Source: Brevibacterium luteolum
Lineage (GTDB): Bacteria; Actinomycetota; Actinomycetes; Actinomycetales; Brevibacteriaceae
Direction: 5' to 3'
NCBI RefSeq assembly: GCF_013004595.1
Contig: NZ_JABEMC010000003.1
Location: forward strand, 124,001 to 188,000
Length of the DNA stretch: 64,000 nt
Shown: piece by piece, positions 51,042 through 60,294 of the stretch
Position numbering within the stretch: position 1 is the first letter of the stretch
Layout: the number at the start of each line of letters is the position of its first letter
The notes under the pieces: generated by a model
Told to the model about the DNA's origin: nothing
Databases searched by the model: none
The model's input: the letters and a program-made list of their open reading frames with translations, nothing else
Program-made: the position numbers and the translations under genes

Positions 51042-51671
51042 GTGAGCGCCAAGGTCGACTTCAAGAAGACGATGGAGCGCTACCGCGCACGCTCCGGCCG
51101 ATTCGACCGGCTCGACGTGCCGGCGACGACCTATCTCATGCTCGACGGTGCCGGCGACCCGAACACGTCAGCGGCTTTCACTGCGGCCATCGAGGTCCTC
51201 TACCCGGTGGCCTACACACTGAAGTTCCATTCGAGGGACACGTATGGCCGCGACTATGTCGTCCCACCGCTGGAGGGTCGCTGGTGGGCTGAGGACATGA
51301 CAGCCTTCACCACCGCCCGGGACGAGACGCAGTGGCAGTGGACGCTCATGCTCATGGTTCCCGACTGGCTCACCGCAGACGATATCGATGCTGCGATCAC
51401 TGCGGTACGCCGGAAAGCAGAGAAGAAGGGCCGAGCGCTCCCGCTCATCGGCAGTCTGCGCGCAGGCGAGTTTGCGGAGGGCACATGCTTTCAGACCCTG
51501 CACATCGGCAGCTTCGATGACGAAGCCGGCGTGCTGGCCGAACTGCACGAGACGGTGATTCCCGCCGCTGGCATGCAGCCCAGCGGCCGGCATCACGAGA
51601 TCTACCTGTCCGACTTCCGGCGCACCGCACCTGAGCGGCGCCGGACCATCCTGCGTCAGCCCGTGCGCTGA
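51042..51671 (+). CDS. GyrI-like domain-containing protein
   Basis: A 209-residue cytosolic protein of the GyrI-like small-molecule-binding fold. The opening VDFKKTMERYRARSGRFDRL and the segments FHSRDTYGRDYVVPPLEG, RWWAEDM and EGTCFQTLHIGSFDDE are characteristic of stand-alone GyrI-like proteins of this size. Some members hydrolyse or sequester toxic compounds; no activity can be assigned here. GTG 51042 has GGGAGAGG five bases upstream and is preferred to ATG 51027. Confidence 0.83.
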   Translation: MSAKVDFKKTMERYRARSGRFDRLDVPATTYLMLDGAGDPNTSAAFTAAIEVLYPVAYTLKFHSRDTYGRDYVVPPLEGRWWAEDMTAFTTARDETQWQWTLMLMVPDWLTADDIDAAITAVRRKAEKKGRALPLIGSLRAGEFAEGTCFQTLHIGSFDDEAGVLAELHETVIPAAGMQPSGRHHEIYLSDFRRTAPERRRTILRQPVR

Positions 51672-51721
51672 CGCCGGCGTCGTTCGCCTGGAGTTCACCT
51701 GCCTGACGTTGAATAGCGGGC

Positions 51722-52972
51722 ATGCCAGCTTCCGCCTCATCGCCTGACCGCCAGCCCACCTCCGAGCCTGCACACCGGGGTTCCGTGACCGAGGTGTTCT
51801 GGGTCTTCCTGCGGTTGGGGCTCACCTCCTTCGGCGGTCCGGTCGCCCACCTCGGGTACTTCCGTGAGGCCTTCGTCGAGCGCCGCCGCTGGCTCAGCGA
51901 CCGCGCTTATGCCGATCTCGTCGCGCTGTGCCAGTTCCTGCCGGGCCCGGCCTCCAGCCAGGTCGGCATGGCGCTGGGCCTCAAGCGCGCCGGCTTCGCC
52001 GGCATGCTCGCCGCCTGGATCGCCTTCACCCTGCCCTCTGCCCTCGTGCTGGCGGCCTTCGGGTTCGGCATCCATGCACTCGGCGACCTCGGAGATGCCG
52101 GCTGGCTCACCGGCCTGAAGGTCGCAGCCGTGGCCGTCGTCGCGCATGCGGTGCTCGGCATGGCGCGCTCGCTGGTTCCCGACGCACCGCGGGCGAGCCT
52201 CGCGGTCGCCGCCCTGGCCATCGCCCTGCTCGTGCCCACCGCATGGGCGCAGGTCGCTGCGATCGTCCTCGCCGGCATCGCCGGGCTCATCTGGCTGCGT
52301 CCGGCCGACCCCGAGGCGGCAGACGCCTCAGGCGGGCAGGGGCACCCGTTCCGGGTGCGTGTGCCGATGCCGGTGGCCGCCGGCAGCCTCATCCTCTTCG
52401 CCGTCCTGCTCATCGGGCTGCCGGCCATCGCGCGGCTCACCGGCAGCGATGCGCTGCAGCTGGCAGATGTGTTCTACCGCTCCGGCGCGCTCGTGTTCGG
52501 CGGCGGGCATGTCGTGCTGCCGCTGCTGCAGGCCGAACTCGTGCCCGCCGGGATTGTGTCAGGCGATGCCTTCCTCGCAGGCTACGGAGCCGCCCAGGCG
52601 GTGCCCGGCCCGCTGTTCACCTTCGCCGCCTACCTCGGCACGGTGAGCACCACCTCGGCGACGGGAGCGGTGGGCGCGGCGATCGCGCTGGGCGCGGTCT
52701 TCCTGCCGGCAGCGCTGCTCGTCATCGGCACGCTGCCGCTGTGGCAGGCGCTTGCCGGGCACCGGCTGGCCCGCCGCGTGCTCTCCGGGGTCAACGCAGG
52801 TGTCGTCGGCATCCTCGCAGCAGCCCTTTATCACCCGGTCTTCACCACCGCGATCACCTCACCGCTGACGCTCGTCCTCGGCGCGGCAGCATTCGTCGCC
52901 CTCAGTGCCTGGAGAGCCCCGGCCTGGGTAGTTGTCATCGCTGCGGGCCTTGCCGGGGTCGTCCTGCTGTAG
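51722..52972 (+). CDS. chrA: Chromate transporter ChrA
   Basis: A 416-residue, two-domain CHR carrier that exports chromate. Each half starts with the family pattern: FLRLGLTSFGGPVAHLGYF near residue 30 and FYRSGALVFGGGHVVLPLL near 255. About ten helices are predicted. It appears as a single gene: the preceding GyrI-like gene ends 50 bases upstream and lysX is convergent. No regulator gene (chrB type) is next to it. Confidence 0.93.
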   Translation: MPASASSPDRQPTSEPAHRGSVTEVFWVFLRLGLTSFGGPVAHLGYFREAFVERRRWLSDRAYADLVALCQFLPGPASSQVGMALGLKRAGFAGMLAAWIAFTLPSALVLAAFGFGIHALGDLGDAGWLTGLKVAAVAVVAHAVLGMARSLVPDAPRASLAVAALAIALLVPTAWAQVAAIVLAGIAGLIWLRPADPEAADASGGQGHPFRVRVPMPVAAGSLILFAVLLIGLPAIARLTGSDALQLADVFYRSGALVFGGGHVVLPLLQAELVPAGIVSGDAFLAGYGAAQAVPGPLFTFAAYLGTVSTTSATGAVGAAIALGAVFLPAALLVIGTLPLWQALAGHRLARRVLSGVNAGVVGILAAALYHPVFTTAITSPLTLVLGAAAFVALSAWRAPAWVVVIAAGLAGVVLL

Positions 52973-53035
52973 GGGCTCAGCGCTCATCAGACCGGCGGCG
53001 ACCCGGCAGCCAGGTGCGGTACCGACTGAAGGGCC

Positions 53036-56000
53036 TCAGCGCCGGGGCCGGACGAACGGGAAGGTCAGAACCTCCCGGACGGTCGTATCGGTCATGAGCA
53101 TGACGAGCCGGTCCATGCCGATGCCCAGACCGCCTGCCGGCGGCATACCAGCTTCGAGGGCGGCGAGGAAGTCCTCATCGATCTCCATGGCCTCGGCATC
53201 ACCATGGGCGGCCTTCCACGACTGCTCAGTCAGGCGGCGGCGCTGTTCGATGGGATCGGCCAGTTCCGAATACGCTGTTCCGACCTCCATGCCGTTGATG
53301 ACGAGGTCCCAGCGTTCGACCAGACCCGGCTTGGAACGATGCGGTCCGGTCAGCGGCGACGACTCAGCAGGGAAATCGCAGTAGAAGGTCGGGGTGACGG
53401 TCTCGGCTTCGACCAGTTCGCCGTAGAGCTCCTCGATGATCGCTCCGGGACCCATCGTCGGAGTCAGCTCGATGCCGTGGGCGCGGGCGAGCTCCATGAG
53501 GACCTCCATATCGGTGTCCAGAGAGATCGGTGTGTCCAGTCTCTGCGACAGTGCCTCGCACACCGGCACCAGTGGCCAGTCACCGGAGACATCGGTCAGC
53601 TCTTTGAGCGGAGCTCCGCTGTCATCAGCCTCTCCGGTGAGCAGCGGCAGCTGCGGGCTGCCGTGGATGGATGCTGCGACCGTCTGGATGAGGTGCTGGG
53701 TCAGGTGGGCCATATCGACATAGTCGGAGAACGGCTCATAGGCCTCGAGCGCGGTGAACTCCGGGTTGTGGGTGGCATCGGCACCCTCATTGCGGAAGTT
53801 GCGCGACAGCTCGAAGATCGGCCCGGAACCTGCCACGAGGAGACGCTTGAGGTACAGCTCTGGGGCGATGCGCAGGGTCAGCGGAGTCGAATAGGCGTTG
53901 ATGTAGGTGTGGAAGGGCCGGGCAGTCGCACCGCCGTGAACGGTGTTGAGCACCGGCGTCTCGACCTCGGCGAAGCCGCGCTCGGTCAGCACCCGGCGGG
54001 TGGTCGCCATCACCTGCGACCGCGTTTCGAGCAGGCGCAGCGCTGCCGGGTTGACGAGCAGATCGAGAGATCGGTGCCGGGCCCGGAACTCCGCATTGCC
54101 GATGCCCTCGAACGGGATCGGCACAAGCGCCTTGGCCGCCGGCGTCAGCCCGGTGGCGAGCACCGACGGGGTGCCGGTGCGTGAGCGCCCCCGCCGGCCG
54201 GTGACCACGACGATGTCACCGGTGTCGAGAGCATCGGTGAGTGCCGCGAAGTCACCGTCGAGGCTGTCGCGCTCGAGCACCACCTGCACGGTCACGTCAC
54301 GGTCGATGAGGTCGGCGAAGACGACACCGCCGTGCCGGCGCAGATGCCGGATCCGGCCGCTGACCGGCACCTCGTCGGGCCACGCATCGATCCCGCCGAC
54401 CTCGGCCAGCGACCGCTGTGCCCGCAGCCCGATCGGATACGGCGGCAGGCCGGCCGCCTGCAGCTGCGCGGCGTGGGCGATGCGGTGCTGCGTCACCGGT
54501 GCACGGCGGGCCTGCTGCGGCATCCGCTCAGCCCGCACCGCGCTCAGCGCTGCGCTGAGCTCCTGCAGCTCGGAGTCGTTGAGTTCACCACCGGCTGCCG
54601 GCCGGCCGAACACCTCCGGCAGGAAGCCCTCCGCCATCGAGAAGGCCAGCGCGGCCGGGGCGAGGGCACCGGAGACCGGTACGCACAGATAGCGCGGACG
54701 CCAGTCGGGCAGGTACTTCTTGTTCGAGCGGTACAGCGATTCGAGCTGAAAGTAGCGGTCCAAGAAGCCGAGCAGCCGGGACTGGAAGTCAACGCTCGGC
54801 CTGCGTCCGACGCGTTCGGCTTCGGAGAACACGCGGCGAAACATCACGAAGTTGAGCGACACCTCGTTGATGCCGTGCTCCTCAGCCCAGCCGACGAGTG
54901 CTGCGACCATCGCCTCGGTGATGCCGTTGGGGGCCAGCCGGCGGTCATGGCGCATGACATCGAGACTCAGCCCAGAGCCGACGGGAACGAAGCTCAGCAG
55001 CCCGACCGGCCCCTCGGCGCCGGCGGCGGTGACGATGACGGTGTCAGCGTCAGCGGGATCGCCCCAGCGATTCAGCGCCATCGTGAACCCGCGGTCGGCC
55101 TCCCCGCCACGCCACCTCTCAGCGCACCGGCCCCACTCCTGCAGCTCCGCGGTGGGCAGCTCGGAGAGCCGCCTGACCTGGATCGACACACCGGCCCGGG
55201 CGACGCGCTTGGCGGCGCGGGCGACCTCAGCCAGGCCTGAGAGGTGCAGATCGAACTGCTGCGGGCGGATGATCGCCTCATCGCCCATCGGGATGATCGA
55301 GAAGCCGCGTGCGGCGAAGGCGCGGGCGCCGGCTTCGGAGACCGAACAGGCCACCGGGACCTGCCCGAAGGAGTGGGCGTGGGCGATCCAGCGATCGACC
55401 GCCTGCCCCCAATGCGCCGGATTGCCCAGCGGGTCCCCGCCGGCGAGGCTGTGGGAGCCCTGCTGGCGGAAGGTCACCGCGGCGTCGTCACCGGGGGAGA
55501 AGATCGCATCCCGGTCGCGGCGGGTGGCGAAGTACGCCAGCGAGTCCTCACCCGGGAAGCGCTCGAGGAGGGTGCGCAGCCGGATTTCCTGCGCCGCATG
55601 CCAGGAGCCCGGCGTGCGGGTCGGCCGCAGCAGCACGTAGACGGTGAGGAAGATCGTCACCGCCGTCAGCGTCGAGATCGTCACCGGCACCCAGAACGGC
55701 AGATGCCTGACATCGAACTGGTCGGGATCACCCGCCGAGAAGGCCCGCAGCAGTGCAGCGGTCACCGCGTCGAAGCCGAACTCGGCATCGTGGATCGTCA
55801 GCGCCGAGGCGATGACGGCGTAGGCAAGGGTGACGAGGCCGCCGATGATGAAGACGATGCTCGCGCGCAGCCCGGCGGTGAAGCCGACGCGGGCGGGGAA
55901 CATCGGCAGCAGCCAGATGCCCAGGGCGATGATCGCCAGTGAGGCGATGAGGCTGAGGATGTGCAGACTGACGATCGCGACGAGCATCGCCGTGGTCTCG

Positions 56001-56326
56001 ATGCCGAGGTGGTCGTTGGCGGCGGCGACGAGGACACCGCTGGCGGCGAGCAGGCCGAGGAGCTCGAAGGCGATGATGATGCCCAGTGCCAGCCGCATCC
56101 GCCGCATGAGCATCCACGCCAGGATGAACAGGGTGACGATCGATGCCGGGTTCGGTGCCAGCGGCGTGATGAAGGTGCCGAACACGATGCCCGGCCAGAA
56201 GCCCAGTCCCGGCGCCAGCCGATCGAGCAGCCAGATCGCCAGCGCGCAGAAGGCGGCAGCGAGATAGACGCTTGTAAGGATGCGGGAGGCGCGCTCGCGG
56301 CGCGGGGAAAACGGTGCAGAGTGCAT
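53036..56326 (-). CDS. lysX: Bifunctional lysylphosphatidylglycerol synthetase / lysyl-tRNA synthetase LysX
   Basis: Charges tRNA-Lys and then moves lysine onto phosphatidylglycerol, which lowers the negative charge of the membrane and protects against cationic peptides. The 1096 residues comprise six or seven helices (1-235), a DUF2156 MprF-like transferase domain (to about 560), an OB-fold (about 655-735) and a class II LysRS core with motif 2 (SRNFRNEGADATHNPEF) and motif 3 (GGLGIGMDRLVMLMT). ATG 56326 has no clear ribosome-binding site. A separate lysS is probable elsewhere. Confidence 0.95.
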   Translation of the reverse strand: MHSAPFSPRRERASRILTSVYLAAAFCALAIWLLDRLAPGLGFWPGIVFGTFITPLAPNPASIVTLFILAWMLMRRMRLALGIIIAFELLGLLAASGVLVAAANDHLGIETTAMLVAIVSLHILSLIASLAIIALGIWLLPMFPARVGFTAGLRASIVFIIGGLVTLAYAVIASALTIHDAEFGFDAVTAALLRAFSAGDPDQFDVRHLPFWVPVTISTLTAVTIFLTVYVLLRPTRTPGSWHAAQEIRLRTLLERFPGEDSLAYFATRRDRDAIFSPGDDAAVTFRQQGSHSLAGGDPLGNPAHWGQAVDRWIAHAHSFGQVPVACSVSEAGARAFAARGFSIIPMGDEAIIRPQQFDLHLSGLAEVARAAKRVARAGVSIQVRRLSELPTAELQEWGRCAERWRGGEADRGFTMALNRWGDPADADTVIVTAAGAEGPVGLLSFVPVGSGLSLDVMRHDRRLAPNGITEAMVAALVGWAEEHGINEVSLNFVMFRRVFSEAERVGRRPSVDFQSRLLGFLDRYFQLESLYRSNKKYLPDWRPRYLCVPVSGALAPAALAFSMAEGFLPEVFGRPAAGGELNDSELQELSAALSAVRAERMPQQARRAPVTQHRIAHAAQLQAAGLPPYPIGLRAQRSLAEVGGIDAWPDEVPVSGRIRHLRRHGGVVFADLIDRDVTVQVVLERDSLDGDFAALTDALDTGDIVVVTGRRGRSRTGTPSVLATGLTPAAKALVPIPFEGIGNAEFRARHRSLDLLVNPAALRLLETRSQVMATTRRVLTERGFAEVETPVLNTVHGGATARPFHTYINAYSTPLTLRIAPELYLKRLLVAGSGPIFELSRNFRNEGADATHNPEFTALEAYEPFSDYVDMAHLTQHLIQTVAASIHGSPQLPLLTGEADDSGAPLKELTDVSGDWPLVPVCEALSQRLDTPISLDTDMEVLMELARAHGIELTPTMGPGAIIEELYGELVEAETVTPTFYCDFPAESSPLTGPHRSKPGLVERWDLVINGMEVGTAYSELADPIEQRRRLTEQSWKAAHGDAEAMEIDEDFLAALEAGMPPAGGLGIGMDRLVMLMTDTTVREVLTFPFVRPRR

Positions 56327-56435
56327 ATGGAGGATTCGCTATCGGGTCAGCAGCGGGAGGGGACAGGGCGAGGCGGCGCGTCGGAGCGCGCTGCTTCACT
56401 GTAGCGAATCCCGCTGGGAGACCCGGTGGGCAGCA

Positions 56436-56467
56436 GCAGAGCCCGCCGGTGATCCGACGGGCTCTGC
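56436..56467 (-). terminator. Terminator after the small hydrophilic gene
   Basis: GCAGAGCCCG (56436-56445) pairs with CGGGCTCTGC (56458-56467) around a 12-base loop, just beyond the stop at 56481 on the minus strand. Confidence 0.6.
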
Positions 56468-56480
56468 CCAGTGCTGCGAT

Positions 56481-56738
56481 TCAGTGCCGCCAGGTGTCGA
56501 CGGGTGGATCGCCTTCGGTCTTGCTGATGATGAGGTGGGTGCCGTCTTCCTGCAGAATCGCCTCATCTCCGTGTGCTGCCGCAGTCGCGGCAGTGCGCGC
56601 CTCGGAATCGTCTTCGACATAGCCGACGCGTTCGCCCTTGCCGACCTGCGCGTCGCCAAGCACCTTCTCGGCGGCCTCTTCGATCTTGTCGAGGCCCTTC
56701 GAGCCTGAGCTGCTCGATTCCTGTCCGCTCTTCGTCAT
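56481..56738 (-). CDS. Small hydrophilic acidic protein
   Basis: An 85-residue, Glu/Gly/Ala-rich soluble protein without hydrophobic core helices: KGLDKIEEAAEKVLGDAQVG in the first half, and HLIISKTEGDPPVDTWRH at the end. ATG 56738 is chosen because GAAGGAGG lies eight bases before it; ATG 56744 would be too close. The composition recalls stress-related hydrophilic proteins, but I do not recognise a family. It lies in a minus-strand run after the thioesterase gene, with about 80 bases between them. Confidence 0.6.
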   Translation of the reverse strand: MTKSGQESSSSGSKGLDKIEEAAEKVLGDAQVGKGERVGYVEDDSEARTAATAAAHGDEAILQEDGTHLIISKTEGDPPVDTWRH

Positions 56739-56817
56739 GGTCATCGCCTCCTTCGTTCATCCAGCTTATGCCGACACTCACGCGCTTGGAAACCTCAACG
56801 GGCGTGTCGGTGACCGC

Positions 56818-57234
56818 TCAGCTCAGGGTGTCGAAGAACTCCCGCGCTGCATCGTCGAACGGTTCGGAGCGGCGGGTGCTTGTGCGGATCTGCACCATCA
56901 CCGATTCGGCTCGCGCACACACGGCCTCGTCGACGACGATCACCTGTTCGACCGTCAGCGAGGAGGAGCCGACCCGGCTGATCCGGCTGCCAATCGTCAC
57001 GGTGCCCGGCCAGTGGACTTCCTGCAGATAGTCGATCGTGATCCGCGCGAGCACGAATTCGCGGTCGGCGACCTCGGCGTGCTGCTCGATCTGGGAGATG
57101 ATCTCGACGCGACCGGTTTCGAAGAACGTCGCGAAGACCGCGTTGTTGATGTGGCCCTGTCTGTCGGTGTCGGAATAGCGCAGCTTGTCCGTCGTGGTGA
57201 GCGGAAAATCCGCTGGAGAGAGATCGTCGTGCAT
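56818..57234 (-). CDS. Acyl-CoA thioesterase, 4HBT (hot-dog) family
   Basis: A 138-residue hot-dog fold hydrolase of acyl-CoA thioesters. The signature YSDTDRQGHINNAVFATFFE holds the catalytic Asp and the HINN turn. RITIDYLQEVHWPGTVTIGS is the conserved strand. The acyl-chain specificity is unknown. The start lies in a GGGGG-containing context 184 bases before the divergent TOBE-domain gene. Confidence 0.9.
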   Translation of the reverse strand: MHDDLSPADFPLTTTDKLRYSDTDRQGHINNAVFATFFETGRVEIISQIEQHAEVADREFVLARITIDYLQEVHWPGTVTIGSRISRVGSSSLTVEQVIVVDEAVCARAESVMVQIRTSTRRSEPFDDAAREFFDTLS

Positions 57235-57329
57235 ACCCCCATCGTGGCACAGTGGAGAGCAGCATCGAGGCCATCCTCTTGCCGGGAGCGGTCCGCATGT
57301 CGGCTCATGTGTGCAGCGGATGAAATCCG

Positions 57330-57337
57330 CTATATAG
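57330..57337. promoter_or_regulatory. CTATATAG palindrome before the TOBE-domain gene
   Basis: CTATATAG lies 82 bases upstream of the TOBE-domain gene, next to a GCGGA/TCCGC inverted repeat (57316-57330). A related CTATAG is found in front of modA. ModE sites are also of the TATATA type, so a molybdate-linked operator is possible. Confidence 0.35.
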
Positions 57338-57418
57338 TCAGGTCTGCATGTGACGTGCTGGCGTGGCAGAATGATTGAAGCCTGAACCAGTCACCCCGAT
57401 CAATGGAAAGGCGGAGCC

Positions 57419-57817
57419 ATGGCTGATCTGCGGATCTCCAATGCTGCTTTGTTCATGGGGGTCAGTGATGACACCCTTCGCCGGTGGATCCACGCCGGAA
57501 AGCTCTCCCAGCGCCTCGACAGCAGCGGGCGCGCCGTCGTCGATGGAGCTGAACTCGCCGAGCTGGCCCGCGCGACCGCGGTCGTGCCGAAGGATCCGGC
57601 CGCTGTGCAGTCCTCGGCCCGCAACCGGTTCGTCGGTCTCGTCACCGCCGTGAAGAAGGACGGCGTCATGGCCCAGGTCGATGTTCAGTGCGGTCCGTAC
57701 CGGGTCGTCTCGCTCATGTCGGCCGAGGCCGTCGAGGAGCTTGAGCTCACCGTCGGCGACGTCACAACCGCCGTCGTCAAGGCCACCCAGGTGCTGCTGG
57801 AGATGCCGAAGCGCTGA
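57419..57817 (+). CDS. Helix-turn-helix/TOBE-domain molybdenum-binding protein
   Basis: A 132-residue protein in two parts. Residues 1-55 look like an excisionase/MerR-type helix-turn-helix (RISNAALFMGVSDDTLRRWI); residues 65-131 are a mop/TOBE oxyanion-binding domain (SARNRFVGLVTAVKKDGVMA, LTVGDVTTAVVKATQVLLEM). This layout suits a molybdate-responsive regulator or storage protein. It is 191 bases before modA on the same strand, supporting a link with molybdate uptake. A GGCGGAG precedes the ATG. Confidence 0.85.
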   Translation: MADLRISNAALFMGVSDDTLRRWIHAGKLSQRLDSSGRAVVDGAELAELARATAVVPKDPAAVQSSARNRFVGLVTAVKKDGVMAQVDVQCGPYRVVSLMSAEAVEELELTVGDVTTAVVKATQVLLEMPKR

Positions 57818-57859
57818 CTCGGGTGCGGCGCGTGTGTGCAGGCGCACCCGCCCAGACCT

Positions 57860-57865
57860 CTATAG
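57860..57865. promoter_or_regulatory. CTATAG motif before modA
   Basis: CTATAG (57860-57865) is followed by the inverted repeat GATCCGCA/TGCGGGTC. The 191-base gap before modA holds no gene. Similarity to the CTATATAG at 57330 suggests a shared regulator. Confidence 0.3.
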
Positions 57866-58008
57866 ATCCGCATCTGCGGGTCGAGATGAAAAGAGACTCT
57901 TAATCATCGTGTGGAATCCTGCACATCGAACGCACATGCAGTGCTACGGTGTGCTCAAGCTGGCGCGGACTGCTGCCAGCATGGACACGCAGCAAGGGAG
58001 CCACACTC

Positions 58009-58797
58009 ATGAAATCGACGCTCATCACCACCGGTGCGCTCACGGCGGCTGCCGCCCTCATGCTCAGCGCCTGCTCCCGCGGATCCGGCAACAGCGCCGG
58101 GTCAGGCATCGGCGCCGAGTCCGACGGCGGCTCCATCACCGTCTTCGCCGCCGCCTCGCTCAACCAGGTCTTCGCCGACCTCGGCGAGTCCTTCGAGGAG
58201 GAGACCGGGACCTCCGTCGACTTCTCCTTCGGCGGTTCCTCCGACCTCGTCGCCCAGATGCAGGCCGGGGCGCCGGCCGATGTGTTCGCCTCCGCCAATG
58301 AGAAGAACATGGACAAGATGACTGATGAGGACCTGATGGAAGACCAGCCGCAGATGTTCGCCACCAACACCCTCACCATCGTCACCGCCCCGGACAATCC
58401 CAGGGGCGTTGAAGACCTGCACAGCCTGAGCGCCGATGACATCTCACTGGTCATCTGCGCACCCGAGGTGCCCTGCGGTGCCGCCACCCAGGAGGTCGCC
58501 GAACTCGCCGACGTCGAGCTCAAGCCGGTGAGTGAGGAGAACGCCGTGACCGATGTGCTCGGCAAGGTCACCTCAGGCCAGGCTGACGCCGGACTCGTGT
58601 ACGTCACCGACGCCACCGGTGCCGGCGATGACGTCACCGCCGTCGACTTCCCGGAGTCCTCCGATGTCATCAACGACTACCCGATCGGTGTGCTGAAGTC
58701 CTCGGAGAACGCCGAGGCCGCCCAGCAGTGGGTCGACTACGTGCTCTCCGACACCGGCCGGGAAGCGCTGGCTGACGCCGGCTTCGGCGCACCGTGA
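58009..58797 (+). CDS. modA: Molybdate ABC transporter substrate-binding lipoprotein
   Basis: Captures molybdate (or tungstate) outside the cell. The 262-residue protein has a signal peptide with lipobox LSAC (Cys14-18 region), a Gly/Ser linker, then the ModA fold: [40 protein letters not shown] with the oxyanion-binding Ser residues, and [22 protein letters not shown] lies eight bases before ATG 58009. Its stop overlaps modB (GTGA). Confidence 0.95.
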   Translation: MKSTLITTGALTAAAALMLSACSRGSGNSAGSGIGAESDGGSITVFAAASLNQVFADLGESFEEETGTSVDFSFGGSSDLVAQMQAGAPADVFASANEKNMDKMTDEDLMEDQPQMFATNTLTIVTAPDNPRGVEDLHSLSADDISLVICAPEVPCGAATQEVAELADVELKPVSEENAVTDVLGKVTSGQADAGLVYVTDATGAGDDVTAVDFPESSDVINDYPIGVLKSSENAEAAQQWVDYVLSDTGREALADAGFGAP

Positions 58798-59579
58798 GTC
58801 ACGCTGGTCTGCCGCGCTGGCTGTGGCTGCCCGCAGCCTGCGGGGCGGCCATCGTCATCGTGCCCATCATTGGGCTGCTGACGCAGGTGCCCTACGCGTC
58901 CCTGTGGGAGCTCATCAGCTCGGATTCGGCGCTGACTGCCCTGCGCCTGTCGCTGCAGACCTCGCTGGCGGCTACTGTGCTGTGCGTGCTCGGCGGAGTG
59001 CCGCTGGCCTTCGTGCTGGCCCGCACCCGGTTCCCCGGCCGGCGAGTGCTGCGCTCGCTGGGCCTGCTGCCCTTGGTGCTGCCGCCGGTCGTCGGCGGCA
59101 TCGCACTGCTGTACACCTTCGGGCGCGTGGGCCTCATCGGCCGCTACCTCGAAGCAGGCGGCATCTCGATCGCCTTCACCGGCATCGCTGTCGTGCTCGC
59201 CCAGACCTTCGTGTCGCTGCCCTTCATGGTCATGACGCTTGAAGGCGCGTTGCGCAGCACCGACCCGCGCTATGAGCGCATCGCCGCGGGCCTGGGTGCC
59301 AGCCCCACCCGCACTCTGCTGACGGTGACGATACCGGTGCTCGCCCCAGCCCTCGCCTCGGGCACGGTGCTGTGCTTCGCCCGGGCACTCGGCGAGTTCG
59401 GCGCCACCCTGACCTTTGCCGGATCGCTGCAGGGCAGCACCCGCACGATGCCGCTGGAGATCTACCTGGCCCGCGAAACCGACCCGGCCCAGGCGATCGC
59501 GCTGTCGGTTGTGCTCATGATCATCGCCTTCACTATCGTCGTGGCCACCTACCGCACCCCGAAGCAGGCGCGCGCATGA
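58794..59579 (+). CDS. modB: Molybdate ABC transporter permease
   Basis: Membrane channel of the molybdate importer, 261 residues, about six helices. The EAA loop contacting ModC reads [20 protein letters not shown], and the region [17 protein letters not shown] is typical of ModB. GTG 58794 overlaps the modA stop and the gene's stop overlaps modC (ATGA), so all three are coupled. Confidence 0.95.
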   Translation: MSHAGLPRWLWLPAACGAAIVIVPIIGLLTQVPYASLWELISSDSALTALRLSLQTSLAATVLCVLGGVPLAFVLARTRFPGRRVLRSLGLLPLVLPPVVGGIALLYTFGRVGLIGRYLEAGGISIAFTGIAVVLAQTFVSLPFMVMTLEGALRSTDPRYERIAAGLGASPTRTLLTVTIPVLAPALASGTVLCFARALGEFGATLTFAGSLQGSTRTMPLEIYLARETDPAQAIALSVVLMIIAFTIVVATYRTPKQARA

Positions 59580-60283
59580 GCGAACTGCATGCTGAGATCA
59601 CCCTGCCGGCTCGCGGACTCGACATCGACATCGCGGTCCCGGCCAGCTCGACGACTGCCCTCATCGGGCCAAATGGGGCCGGGAAGTCGACGACCTTCGA
59701 TGTGCTCTCCGGGCTGCTGACCCCGCCCGAGGCGGAGATCACCCTGAGTGATCGCCCGATTGTGCGCACCACAGGCCGGAAGGTGCGGGTGCCGTCTCAC
59801 AAACGCGGGATCGTGCAGCTGGCGCAGGCCCCGCTGCTGTTTCCCACCATGACGGTTGCCGACAACGTCGCCTTCGCGCTGCGCTGCCGTGGGGTGGCCC
59901 GGCGCGACGCCCACGCCCGGGCGGTGGAGATGCTTGAGCGCGTCGATCTGACCGGTATGGAGGACAGGCGGCCGCACCAGCTCTCCGGCGGTCAGGCGCA
60001 GCGGGCGGCGATCGCCCGGGCTGCGATCGCTGAGCCGGATCTGCTGCTGCTCGATGAGCCGATGTCAGCCCTCGACCGCGACAGTGTCCCGCACATCCGC
60101 GCGCTGCTGGCCGAGCTGCTCGGTGATGCCACCGCGCTGCTCATCAGTCATGATCGGGCCGATGTCGAGGCGCTGGCCGACCGGGTCATCGTGCTCGACG
60201 ACGGAGCGGTCGTCCAGACGGGGACCACAGCCGAAGTGGCGGCGAACCCGGTGCCCGGATTCGCCAGCCGCTTCTTCAGCTGA
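59576..60283 (+). CDS. modC: Molybdate ABC transporter ATP-binding protein, short form
   Basis: ATPase of the importer. The 235 residues contain Walker [11 protein letters not shown], the signature [14 protein letters not shown], Walker [14 protein letters not shown] and the switch His in [13 protein letters not shown]. ModC of E. coli has about 350 residues with a C-terminal TOBE domain for feedback by molybdate; this part is missing here. The free TOBE-domain protein encoded at 57419 may do that job. Convergent with the next gene, with an 11-base gap. Confidence 0.94.
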   Translation: MSELHAEITLPARGLDIDIAVPASSTTALIGPNGAGKSTTFDVLSGLLTPPEAEITLSDRPIVRTTGRKVRVPSHKRGIVQLAQAPLLFPTMTVADNVAFALRCRGVARRDAHARAVEMLERVDLTGMEDRRPHQLSGGQAQRAAIARAAIAEPDLLLLDEPMSALDRDSVPHIRALLAELLGDATALLISHDRADVEALADRVIVLDDGAVVQTGTTAEVAANPVPGFASRFFS

Positions 60284-60294
60284 CGCGCTGTCGC

